DNA from: Paenarthrobacter aurescens
GTDB lineage: Bacteria; Actinomycetota; Actinomycetes; Actinomycetales; Micrococcaceae
Assembly (NCBI RefSeq): GCF_025421775.1
Contig: NZ_JAOEFX010000009.1
Location: 174,136-238,135, forward strand
DNA: 64,000 nucleotides
Direction: 5' to 3'
In this document: positions 1 to 7,768 of the stretch, piece after piece
Numbering within the stretch: position 1 is the first letter of the stretch
Layout of the letters: every line of letters starts with the position of its first letter
Program-made: the position numbers and the translations under genes
Notes under the pieces: generated by a model
Databases searched by the model: none
What the model was told of the DNA's origin: nothing
The model's input: only the letters and a program-made list of their open reading frames with translations

Positions 1-339
1 AAGGTGATGAAGCCGAAGGACCTGGGCGACAAGCTGGGCATAACGTCGGCGTCCATGACCACGCTGATTGACCGTTTGGTGGAGTCCGGCCACATCCGCC
101 GCGAACCGCATCCCACGGATCGTCGTGCGCTGATCCTGAAGGCAACGCCGGGGTCGGACCAGGAAGTGCGGCACACGCTGGGCGGAATGCACCGGCGGAT
201 GCTGGATGCTGCCTGCGCGTTGAGCCCGGACGAGTCGCAGATCGTGGTGGATTTCCTCCAGCACATGCGTGAGGCCCTGGACACGATCGACGAAGAGCCT
301 GATGCTCCTGAAGACGCTGGGAAACCCATCCCGTCATGA
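1..339 (+). CDS. MarR-family regulator, C-terminal part (5' end outside window)
   Basis: The reading frame is open from the first base, so the gene starts upstream of the window. The visible 112 residues cover the recognition helix and wing of a MarR winged helix: the stretch running from SASMTTLIDRLVESGHI to HPTDRRA is the classic MarR signature, followed by a C-terminal dimerisation helix. It ends convergently with the carotenoid operon: its TGA (337-339) overlaps the crtYf/Eb stop (334-336). It resembles the MarR gene at 6190, so the carotenoid operon is bracketed by two MarR genes. Its target is unknown. Confidence 0.85.
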   Translation, partial: KVMKPKDLGDKLGITSASMTTLIDRLVESGHIRREPHPTDRRALILKATPGSDQEVRHTLGGMHRRMLDAACALSPDESQIVVDFLQHMREALDTIDEEPDAPEDAGKPIPS

Positions 340-1545
340 GGTGATGCTCCACTGCAGGATCAGGATCAGTGTCACCAGGAATCCTGATCCGTAGTTGAGC
401 CAGATGAACCGGCGCCATGCCACGTTGGTGCGCGCCGCCGTCGAATCCGTCACGTTCCAATAGGGCGCGCAGTTCGCGATGTACGGGACGGCGATGATCG
501 CCGCCAGCGGCCCGGGCCACGGCGTAGCCAGCATCGCGAGGCCCGCAACCAGCCACAGCACGACGGCGAGCCTCACCGTCCGGCGGGCACCGATGACTGT
601 TGCTATGGAGCCGATGCACGCCTGGCGGTCGGGTTCGATGTCCTGGACCGCTCCGAAGGCGTGCGCGGCCATGCCCCAAAGGAAGAACGCGACGAGCAGT
701 ATGAGGAGACCAGGGGTCACGTCGGCGCCGGCCAACGCCAACCCGACGACGGCGGGGCTTACGAAGTGCGTACTGGACGTCAGCGAGTCCAGGACCGGGC
801 GTTCCTTGAAACGGAGCCCGGCCACGGAGTAGGCCGCCACCGCGAAGGCACTCACGGTCAGGCTGATCCACACCGCGGGTCCACCCGTGAAGGCGAGGAC
901 CAGAAGGAACGGCACGTTGGTGATCGCCGCGAGCCACAACATGGGTCGGTGCAGCCTCGGCTGGAGGAGGGCACCCTCGATGCCGCCCTTGCGCGGGTTC
1001 TTAAGATCGGACTCGTAATCGAAGACGTCGTTGATGCCGTACATGGCCAAGTTGTAGGGGATCAGGAAGTAGAACGTGCCCACGATCAGGACCCAATCGA
1101 TCTCACGGGTGGTCAGGATCATGGCCGCAGCAAACGGATACGCGGTATTGATCCAACTGACCGGGCGGGATGCGAGCAAGGCCTGCGGGAGGAGTCCCTT
1201 GAGGCTGGGTTCCCCGTCGCGGGAACCGTAACCCTGGCGCTTGCGCGTCAGCCATATCCACAGCCCGGGGAGGGCAACGACGCCCGCCAGCGGGTATGCG
1301 AAATCCTCAACGGGCGCCAGGCCGATTTTGAGGCCAAGAATGTGCGAGGCGTCGTAGTGGAAGAGTTCCATGCCGATCATGACGGAGTCGAAAACAGCTG
1401 TCAGGACGGCCAGTGCGGCAAAGGCGAGGCCTACTGCTTTCCAGTGCTTGCCGTGCTCACCGGCGTTGCCTCCTCGCCGTGCGAAGATCACGCCCGCGAT
1501 GACTGCCGCGGCGATAAAGGCGAGGGCGAGCCACAGATACGTCAT
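334..1545 (-). CDS. crtYf/crtEb: Lycopene cyclase subunit CrtYf fused to lycopene elongase CrtEb
   Basis: This 403-residue membrane protein has two parts. Residues 1 to about 105 form a three-helix lycopene cyclase domain with the acidic PVED motif typical of heterodimeric CrtYe/CrtYf-type cyclases. Residues about 125-403 form a UbiA-type prenyltransferase with the first Asp-rich motif NDVFDYESDL and the second DIEPD. In Corynebacterium glutamicum these functions are separate proteins (CrtYf and CrtEb). CrtEb adds C5 units to lycopene to give flavuxanthin, and CrtYe/Yf closes epsilon rings to give decaprenoxanthin. It is the last gene of the operon and shares an ATGA overlap (1542-1545) with crtYe. 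The fusion is seen directly; the exact C50 product is inferred. Confidence 0.9.
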   Translation of the reverse strand: MTYLWLALAFIAAAVIAGVIFARRGGNAGEHGKHWKAVGLAFAALAVLTAVFDSVMIGMELFHYDASHILGLKIGLAPVEDFAYPLAGVVALPGLWIWLTRKRQGYGSRDGEPSLKGLLPQALLASRPVSWINTAYPFAAAMILTTREIDWVLIVGTFYFLIPYNLAMYGINDVFDYESDLKNPRKGGIEGALLQPRLHRPMLWLAAITNVPFLLVLAFTGGPAVWISLTVSAFAVAAYSVAGLRFKERPVLDSLTSSTHFVSPAVVGLALAGADVTPGLLILLVAFFLWGMAAHAFGAVQDIEPDRQACIGSIATVIGARRTVRLAVVLWLVAGLAMLATPWPGPLAAIIAVPYIANCAPYWNVTDSTAARTNVAWRRFIWLNYGSGFLVTLILILQWSITS

Positions 1546-1892
1546 GCGTTTTCCCGCTCCCGCTCGGCTTGCCTCGATGGGATCCGGTCAAGCAGCCGGC
1601 GGGCGCCCGTGTAGAGGACCATGGTGCACAGCACCAGGAAAAGCAGGAACACGGGTTCCTCGATGGGCAACTCCGGGGCAATCAGCAGGCCCGTTGCGAT
1701 GGTGCCTTCACCCCGGAGGAAGATCCCCAAACCGATCCCGGCCAGGTCCCAGGCGAGAAGGAACAGGACCCCGACGGCGGTGACGATCGCCGCTGCTTTA
1801 GGGTCGCGCCAGAAGAACAAACGGAAGCGGTGGTCGAGCAGGAGCATGCAGATGATGCCCAGCAGCAACGACACCAAGTAGAGAACACCCAT
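1542..1892 (-). CDS. crtYe: Lycopene cyclase subunit CrtYe
   Basis: A 116-residue protein with three hydrophobic helices and the PIEE acidic motif near residue 76, matching the small-subunit lycopene cyclase domain. It should pair with the CrtYf part of the next gene to form the C50 epsilon-cyclase in the membrane. The frame stays open further upstream, but the start at 1892 is chosen because that ATG overlaps the crtI stop by one base (TGATG), as expected for coupled translation. Its TGA overlaps the next ATG by four bases. Confidence 0.9.
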   Translation of the reverse strand: MGVLYLVSLLLGIICMLLLDHRFRLFFWRDPKAAAIVTAVGVLFLLAWDLAGIGLGIFLRGEGTIATGLLIAPELPIEEPVFLLFLVLCTMVLYTGARRLLDRIPSRQAERERENA

Positions 1893-3544
1893 CAGCCAAT
1901 CCTGCTGGCTACGGGCCTCGTGGTGAGGGGGCCTGGGCTGTGGTCGCCGCGGATCCGCTTCAGGACCAGCTCTGCACTGATGAGGCACATGGGCACTCCC
2001 ACGCCAGGTGCCGTGGTGGCGCCGGCGTAGTAGAGGCCGCGAACACGCTTCGAGGCGTTCTGGGCACGGAACATGGCGCTTTGCCGGAGGGTGTGTGCAG
2101 GTCCAAGCATGCCGCCGCGCCAGGAGTTGTAGTCCCTCGCGAAGTCCGCCGGGCCAACGGTATGCCGGACGACGACCCGCTCCCGGAGGTCCGGGATGCC
2201 GGCCCACTGGGCGATCTGGTCGATGGCGGCGTCGGCAGCCCGCTCGATCAGGGCGTCCCCGGCGCCGTCGGCTCCACCCGCTCCCAATGAAGGGTCGGCA
2301 GGGACAGGAACAAGAACAAAGAGATTCTCATGCTCCTGCGGAGCGACTCCCGCATCGGTAGCGCTGGGCTTGCAGACGTAGATCGACGCAGGGTCAGGGA
2401 TGCCCGGTTCTTCACCGAAGATCGAGGCGAAGTTTGCCTCCCAATCCCGGGTGAAGAACAAAGAATGGTGGGGCAATTCCGGAAGCTTGCCCTTCACGCC
2501 CAACATCACCAGGACTGCCCCCGGTCCGCTGGTGCGGCTTTGCCAGTATTTGTTGTTGTAGCTGCGGTCCCTGACGCCGAGGAGCTGCGTTTCGGTGTGG
2601 TGGAGGTCGGCGCCGGAGACCACCAGATCAGCCACGCTGTAGTGTTCCGCACCGGAGTTGTCGCGCCACTTTACCCCTGTGACTTCGCGGCTGTCCTTCC
2701 CGGAAAGGGGGCCCGGGAGCTTCACGCCATCAAAGCGGCCAAGCTTCTTGGTCCGGGTTGCTTCGCGGGTGGTGATCTTGAGGGCCTCCGCGCCTGTGTG
2801 GATCCGTACACCGGCGTCAACAGCCAGTGCTTCGAGGCGACCCACGAGCTCCCAGAATCCGCCCATCGGATACTGCACGCCGTCGCCGAGGTCCAAAGCG
2901 CTCATCAAGTGGTACATCGCGGGCGCAGCGGAAGGGTTGGTGCCAAGAAAGACCGCCGGATATCCCAACACCTGTCGGAGCACGGGGTGTTGGAAACGCT
3001 GAGAGACATACTTGTCGAGCGGAGTGAGGAGGAGCTGTGCAAGCTTGGGCAGGCTCCGCACCACCTCCGGATGAAGCAGCGCCTGCACCTTGGTGAACGG
3101 GTTATAGAGGAAGAACCGTTCAGCCATCTCCGTGGTGTGCCGCGCCGAAGCAAGGTACGCGGTGAGTTCCTTGGCGCTGCCGGGCTCGACACGTTCGAAG
3201 GTGTCCAAAACCTGATCGCTGCCCAACGGAACGGTCAGCGGATCCGGCCTCGCGCCGTCGTGGTTTGGCTCGCTGAAGATGCGGTATGCGGGACTGAGCG
3301 TGCGGAGGTCCAATTGTTCGGCAGTGCTGGTTCCCAGCAGATTGAAGTAATGGTCGAACACGCCGGGCATGAGGAACCAAGAGGGGCCGGTGTCCCAGCG
3401 GAAGCCGTCCCGCTCAAGGCTGCCTGCGCGTCCGCCCACCCGATCGCGTTGCTCAAGGAGCTGGACCTCGTGCCCTTCGTGGGCGAGGAGCGCGGCGGTG
3501 GCAAGCCCAGCAATGCCGCCGCCGATCACTACGGTCCGGGTCAT
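1892..3544 (-). CDS. crtI: Phytoene desaturase CrtI
   Basis: A 550-residue FAD-dependent desaturase. The N-terminus carries the dinucleotide fold GGGIAGLATAALL followed by an acidic residue ending beta-2, and the C-terminus has the typical carotenoid-desaturase sequence around GLYYAGATTAPGVGVPM. It converts phytoene to lycopene, the substrate of the downstream elongase and cyclase. Length is slightly above the usual bacterial 500-ish residues. It overlaps crtB by four bases (3541-3544) and crtYe by one, which places it in one polycistronic unit. Confidence 0.95.
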   Translation of the reverse strand: MTRTVVIGGGIAGLATAALLAHEGHEVQLLEQRDRVGGRAGSLERDGFRWDTGPSWFLMPGVFDHYFNLLGTSTAEQLDLRTLSPAYRIFSEPNHDGARPDPLTVPLGSDQVLDTFERVEPGSAKELTAYLASARHTTEMAERFFLYNPFTKVQALLHPEVVRSLPKLAQLLLTPLDKYVSQRFQHPVLRQVLGYPAVFLGTNPSAAPAMYHLMSALDLGDGVQYPMGGFWELVGRLEALAVDAGVRIHTGAEALKITTREATRTKKLGRFDGVKLPGPLSGKDSREVTGVKWRDNSGAEHYSVADLVVSGADLHHTETQLLGVRDRSYNNKYWQSRTSGPGAVLVMLGVKGKLPELPHHSLFFTRDWEANFASIFGEEPGIPDPASIYVCKPSATDAGVAPQEHENLFVLVPVPADPSLGAGGADGAGDALIERAADAAIDQIAQWAGIPDLRERVVVRHTVGPADFARDYNSWRGGMLGPAHTLRQSAMFRAQNASKRVRGLYYAGATTAPGVGVPMCLISAELVLKRIRGDHSPGPLTTRPVASRIG

Positions 3545-4461
3545 CGGTGCAGCTCCATCCAGGTGGAAGCCACTGCGCGGGCAGCCAGCCCTGCTTTGAC
3601 CGCATCCGGAACACGGACCCGGTGGAGGTAGAGCTCGTCCACAGTGGTCTGTTCGATCTTGTCCGTCAGGGCAGCGAACAGGGCCAGCGCGCTGCGGACC
3701 GCGGCCCGGGCGTCACGCGGCAACAGGGGAATGACAGCGTTGGCGTCGGCCAGTTGTGCCCGGATGGTGCTGACCCATTCCAAGCGGTCGCGGTCCTCAA
3801 GGTGGTCGGATGTGCCGAGGTAACTGCGGCCCAACCGGGTGGTGTCGTCCGCAAGATCCCTGAGGAAGTTGATGTTCTGGAACGCTGCACCCAACCTGCT
3901 GGCGCCGTAGTGCAAAGCCGCGGTGTCGCCGTCGTCGATGTTCTCGTCCCGGATAAAGACGCGCAGGCACATCAGCCCGACAACTTCGGCGGAACCGTGC
4001 ACGTAGCCTTCGTGCGCCTGGGAGTCGAAGCGCAGGGGAGCAGGTTGTTGCTCGACCACTGACGCGGCACTGCGCTCGCCGAGGTCCGTCCGCATGGAGG
4101 CGAAGAAGGGGTCGATGAGTGAATCATCGATTCCCGCCGCACGGGCTGTCTGGGCGAAGGCGTGGATGATGAGGTCGCTGCTGTAGCCGAGTTTGACGGC
4201 GAGGTGGGTCTCATCGATGAAGTGCGTCAAGGCGTCGCACTGCTCCTGGTAGCTGAGGCCGGCTTCCGCAGTAACGCCGTCCACGAGTTCGTCAGCCACG
4301 CGCACCAAAGCGTAGATGTTGCGAACATGCTGGCGGTGCCTGGAACCCAGCAGCCTGCACGCCAGTCCAAACGACGTGGAGTAGGCGGCGATGACCTGGT
4401 TGGCGGCACGCTCCGCCGTGCGGGTGAAATGGGTGAAAGAGGTATCAGTAGCGACGCTCAT
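3541..4461 (-). CDS. crtB: Phytoene synthase CrtB
   Basis: A 306-residue squalene/phytoene synthase family protein. Both Asp-rich substrate-Mg motifs are visible: DELVDGV near residue 57 and the RDLADD segment near residue 205 in NINFLRDLADDTTRLGR. It condenses two geranylgeranyl diphosphates to phytoene, the committed C40 step. It lies between crtE and crtI with four-base ATGA overlaps on both sides. Confidence 0.95.
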   Translation of the reverse strand: MSVATDTSFTHFTRTAERAANQVIAAYSTSFGLACRLLGSRHRQHVRNIYALVRVADELVDGVTAEAGLSYQEQCDALTHFIDETHLAVKLGYSSDLIIHAFAQTARAAGIDDSLIDPFFASMRTDLGERSAASVVEQQPAPLRFDSQAHEGYVHGSAEVVGLMCLRVFIRDENIDDGDTAALHYGASRLGAAFQNINFLRDLADDTTRLGRSYLGTSDHLEDRDRLEWVSTIRAQLADANAVIPLLPRDARAAVRSALALFAALTDKIEQTTVDELYLHRVRVPDAVKAGLAARAVASTWMELHR

Positions 4462-5534
4462 GATTGCCGTCCCTCCAGTTGTCCCGCAAGGTCGAGCAGG
4501 ACATTGCGTGCGCCCGGCGGGATAGTGCTTGTCAGCAGGCTGTTGAACGCCTGCATTTGTTCCTCGATGAGCCCTTGGACGAAAGTCTCCGCCCCGCAGT
4601 CGCTCAGTTTTTGACGTACGTACTCGCCCGCCGGGCCGTTGAGCTCGGGCTTGCCGAAAAAGGGCTCTATGTCCTGCCAGGAGGTGGTCAACCGGGCATG
4701 GGCGATGATGGCCGTTTCCTTGCCCTCGCGGAGGTCCGAAAAAGCATCCTTGCCGTGGCGGCGAGGATCCCCGAACGTGGACAGGAGGTCGTCCTGGAGT
4801 TGGAAGGCCAACCCCAGGTGCCGGCCTGCAGTGGCCAGCGCGGTTTCGACGGCGAAATCGGCGCCGGCAAGCGCTGCAGCCGCACGGAGAGGAAGCTCAA
4901 ACGTGTACGTGGCGGTTTTGTAGCCGCACATCACCAGGATGGTCTCGAGATCCGGGGCAATAATGCCGTCGCCCAAGCCAACATCCAATTGTTCGCCGGC
5001 CACGGTCTCGTTGATGGTGTGTTCCAGGAGATCCAGGAGTCGCAGCCGCAGTTCGTGGGGAAGATCGGCGCGGGCGAAGGCTTGGTGCGTTGCGGCAAGA
5101 AGCATGTCGCCCATCAGGATCCCGCCGGTTTGTGCCCAGTGGAGGCCGCCATCAGGCCTGGGGAGATCTCCGGCTTCCGCGAGGAGGGACCCGATCAGAT
5201 TGGGGTGGCCGCGGCGGACGAGGTCGCCGTCGATCACGTCATCATGCAGCAGGAAGGAGTAGTGGAGGAGTTCGATGGCGGCGGCGATGCTGATGGCGGT
5301 TTCGCGGTGGCGTGAACGCGCCGGCCGCAAGGCATCGTACGTTTCCATGAGCAGCAAAGGGCGAACGAACTTGCCGCCGAGGACGTTCTGGCCCGCGAGG
5401 GTCCATAGCCTGGCGAAGTTTGGGCCGTACGCGGTGGCGACGCTGGCTCTCTTGCCTATGAGTCCACCCAGCTCGTTTTCGATGGCGGTGCAGAGATCAG
5501 TGCGGCTGCGGACGGTGCTGGAGGTGATGGTCAT
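4458..5534 (-). CDS. crtE: Geranylgeranyl diphosphate synthase CrtE
   Basis: A 358-residue trans-prenyltransferase. The first Asp-rich motif is DDVID at residues 98-102, the second is QDDLLSTFGD near residue 250, and the GGKFVRP segment binds IPP. It makes GGPP for CrtB. In C. glutamicum GGPP is also reported as the ligand of the MarR-type repressor CrtR; here a MarR gene sits divergently at 6190. It overlaps idi and crtB by four bases each. Confidence 0.93.
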   Translation of the reverse strand: MTITSSTVRSRTDLCTAIENELGGLIGKRASVATAYGPNFARLWTLAGQNVLGGKFVRPLLLMETYDALRPARSRHRETAISIAAAIELLHYSFLLHDDVIDGDLVRRGHPNLIGSLLAEAGDLPRPDGGLHWAQTGGILMGDMLLAATHQAFARADLPHELRLRLLDLLEHTINETVAGEQLDVGLGDGIIAPDLETILVMCGYKTATYTFELPLRAAAALAGADFAVETALATAGRHLGLAFQLQDDLLSTFGDPRRHGKDAFSDLREGKETAIIAHARLTTSWQDIEPFFGKPELNGPAGEYVRQKLSDCGAETFVQGLIEEQMQAFNSLLTSTIPPGARNVLLDLAGQLEGRQS

Positions 5535-6085
5535 GCTCCGGCTCCGGCTTGGAGGGGCAGCGCCCCGACGTCAAGCAGTTGCGGGAATTGCAACCCCAGC
5601 CATGGGCTGAATGCGGAAGGTGTGTGTTCCAGCGCATCTGCCAGGAGCGCCGGTGATATCCAGGCCCAGTCAGCTACTTCGGCGGGATTCGGCTTCAGGG
5701 CGCCACTTATTTGTGCCACATATACGGGGCAAATTTCGTTCTCGACAATTCCCGTGGGGTCCACAGCCCTGTACCTGAAGTGCGGGAGGACCAGGTGGAT
5801 CCGGTTGGCGTCTACCCCGAGCTCGAATTGGGCACGCCGCATGATGGCGTCCTCGAACTCTTCACCCGGCCCGGGATGACCGCAGAAACTGTTGGTCCAC
5901 ACGCTTGGCCAGGTCTTCTTCTCGGGTGATCGGCGGGTCAGGAGAACCTCCCCGGCGTCGTTGAGCAGGTAGCAGGAGAAAGCGAGGTGGAGTGGCGTGT
6001 CAAGCGTGTGCACCGCAGCTTTGGGGGCTTCCCCGATGGGTGTTCCGGCGTCGTCAAGGAGGACAACCATCTCTGTCGCGTTCAT
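5531..6085 (-). CDS. idi: Isopentenyl-diphosphate delta-isomerase, type I
   Basis: A 184-residue Nudix-fold type I isomerase. The catalytic cysteine motif TNSFCGHPGPGE is present, and the glutamate-containing RAQFELGV segment follows. It converts IPP to DMAPP, supplying the primer for CrtE and the C5 units that CrtEb adds to lycopene. It is first in the carotenoid operon, with a strong ribosome site (GGAGGAAGG) just before the ATG. Having idi at the head of the operon fits the extra C5 demand of C50 carotenoids. Confidence 0.94.
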   Translation of the reverse strand: MNATEMVVLLDDAGTPIGEAPKAAVHTLDTPLHLAFSCYLLNDAGEVLLTRRSPEKKTWPSVWTNSFCGHPGPGEEFEDAIMRRAQFELGVDANRIHLVLPHFRYRAVDPTGIVENEICPVYVAQISGALKPNPAEVADWAWISPALLADALEHTPSAFSPWLGLQFPQLLDVGALPLQAGAGA

Positions 6086-6189
6086 CGTGCGCCTTCCTCC
6101 AAAGCCTGTGCTCTCATCTAAATCCGGATATTGCTAGACAAGCTAGAAGAAAGGCTACCATGTAGGAAGTTAGGTGTAACATACTCAAC
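6086..6189. promoter_or_regulatory. Divergent idi-crt / MarR control region
   Basis: This 104-bp gap must carry both divergent promoters. It contains a direct repeat GCTAGA (6133-6138 and 6142-6147) and, 8 bp further, a CTAC-CAT-GTAG inverted repeat (6155-6165). A TAACAT at 6177-6182 lies seven bases before the MarR ATG with no ribosome site, suggesting a leaderless MarR transcript. These are candidate MarR operators; binding is inferred. Confidence 0.5.
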
Positions 6190-6771
6190 ATGTCCAGTCC
6201 AGAAGAGATTCCTGAAGAAGCCGGGACCCCGGCTTCCTCCGGGATTTACCATTTGGACGCCAACGATCCGAACCACGAGCTGGTGGATCGCTCAGGTCTG
6301 TCCGAATCTGATGTTGAGCAGATCAGTGACCTCATGGCTGCACTGGGAAGACTGCGAGAGGCCGAACAGCGACTCTCCGACGCCTCACTGCGGTACATGA
6401 AACTCAACCAATCAGACATGCGCGCACTGCATTACCTGATCATCTGCGCCAACCATGGCGTGATTGCCACCCCTGGCGCAATAGCCGCCCAGCTTCACAT
6501 TTCGACGGCGTCAACCACCAAGCTGCTTGATCGGCTGGAACGCGCGGGCCACGTCACGCGACACGCCCACCCCTCCGACCGCCGCGCGCTTGCCATCGCC
6601 ATCACGCCCGCAACGCACGACGCCGCGATGCGTACGGTGGGACGGCAGCAGGCCAAGCGTTTTCTGGCTGCGGCCCGACTGACGCCCAAGGAACGTAGAA
6701 CTGTGAAGCGATTCCTGGATGACATGGCACAGGAAATCGAGGTGGCCGAAGAGGCATGGGCGGGGACATAG
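6190..6771 (+). CDS. MarR-family regulator, probable carotenoid repressor (CrtR-like)
   Basis: A 193-residue MarR protein. A winged helix is centred on HISTASTTKLLDRLERAGHV and the wing HPSDRRA, with long dimerisation helices at both ends and a 35-residue acidic N-terminal extension. It is transcribed divergently from idi-crt across 104 bp, the same arrangement as crtR and the crt operon of C. glutamicum, where the MarR protein represses crtE and responds to GGPP. By position it is the likely local repressor; the sequence does not show the ligand. No Shine-Dalgarno precedes the ATG. Confidence 0.85.
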   Translation: MSSPEEIPEEAGTPASSGIYHLDANDPNHELVDRSGLSESDVEQISDLMAALGRLREAEQRLSDASLRYMKLNQSDMRALHYLIICANHGVIATPGAIAAQLHISTASTTKLLDRLERAGHVTRHAHPSDRRALAIAITPATHDAAMRTVGRQQAKRFLAAARLTPKERRTVKRFLDDMAQEIEVAEEAWAGT

Positions 6772-6775
6772 CCTC

Positions 6776-7594
6776 TCAGTAAAGGAAGATCGGCAGCCAA
6801 TCCCGGTTGTGCGCGTGGACCAAGGCGAGGAACAGCACGAAGTCGAAGAGCAAGTGCACTGACACCACGTACGTGAACGACTTGGTCAGCTTGAAGGTGT
6901 AACCCTGCAGCAGTGCGAACGGGAAGGTCAGGAGCGGCCCCCACGCTTGGTAGCCGATCTCCCACAGGAATGACGAGAAAACCACCGCTTGCAGGAGGTT
7001 GGCCAACCAGTCCGGGAAGTGCTGGCGCAGCAGCGTGAAGGTGGTGCAGATGAAGAACAGTTCGTCCCAGATTCCCACGGCGTTGACGCCCAGGAAGAGC
7101 CGCCAGAAGATGTCGGGGTCGGAGGCATCGGGCCAGTTCTGGTACACGCCGGTGCTGATCAGGTACACCGGCAAAATGAAGTAGCCCAGTGCTACGACGC
7201 CTATCAGGTACAGCTTCGCAGCCAACGGCCACGTGCGGCCGGTGTTTACCGGGAACTTGATGATGTCTTCGCGGTACACGAACCGCGATACCAGCCACGG
7301 CACCAGAACGGCCAGTGCGAGGGCGCCGCCCATGAGGGCCATGTGCTCTGTGCTGAGGTCGGCGTTAAGGGGGACCTGGCTGAAGATGAACATGCCCGCA
7401 GCTACCAATGCGAGGTGACGCATCAGCCGATGGTCGATGAAAGCGGCAGTGACTACACTCGCGAGCAGCAGGCCGTAGCCCAGCAGCTCGTTGCCCAGTG
7501 CAAAGAGGGGCACGCCGGACAGCGAAAGCAGCGCCGCCGGCAATAGTTTCCAGCTGAGCGCAGTGCGGGGTGCTTCCGTTGAAATGGATGTCAC
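6776..7594 (-). CDS. CPBP-like membrane protein with altered catalytic motifs
   Basis: A 272-residue protein with about seven to eight membrane helices. Its C-terminal half resembles the CPBP/Abi intramembrane protease family: a GIWDELFF segment stands where family members have EExxxR, and VHLLFDF stands where they have a histidine motif. The paired glutamates are DE and no arginine follows at the usual spacing, so protease activity is doubtful. It is convergent with the MarR gene, only four bases apart, so transcripts from the two sides may collide. Confidence 0.65.
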   Translation of the reverse strand: MTSISTEAPRTALSWKLLPAALLSLSGVPLFALGNELLGYGLLLASVVTAAFIDHRLMRHLALVAAGMFIFSQVPLNADLSTEHMALMGGALALAVLVPWLVSRFVYREDIIKFPVNTGRTWPLAAKLYLIGVVALGYFILPVYLISTGVYQNWPDASDPDIFWRLFLGVNAVGIWDELFFICTTFTLLRQHFPDWLANLLQAVVFSSFLWEIGYQAWGPLLTFPFALLQGYTFKLTKSFTYVVSVHLLFDFVLFLALVHAHNRDWLPIFLY

Positions 7595-7768
7595 CCCACA
7601 AGCATGTCAGGGCCGGCGGTTAAGCGACACGGTCTCGTTCACCCTAAAGTGCCCTTGGTGACTAAGGCGCAGCGTTCTTCGGTATCATTCGTGACAGGGC
7701 CCACAGATTGGGTCGGTCGGGTAGTTGTCTGGCGCAGCCAGCGGGGGATACACATAAAGGAATAGCCG

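Noticed and set aside
2330..3631. 433-codon plus-strand frame
   Set aside because: Shadow of crtI.
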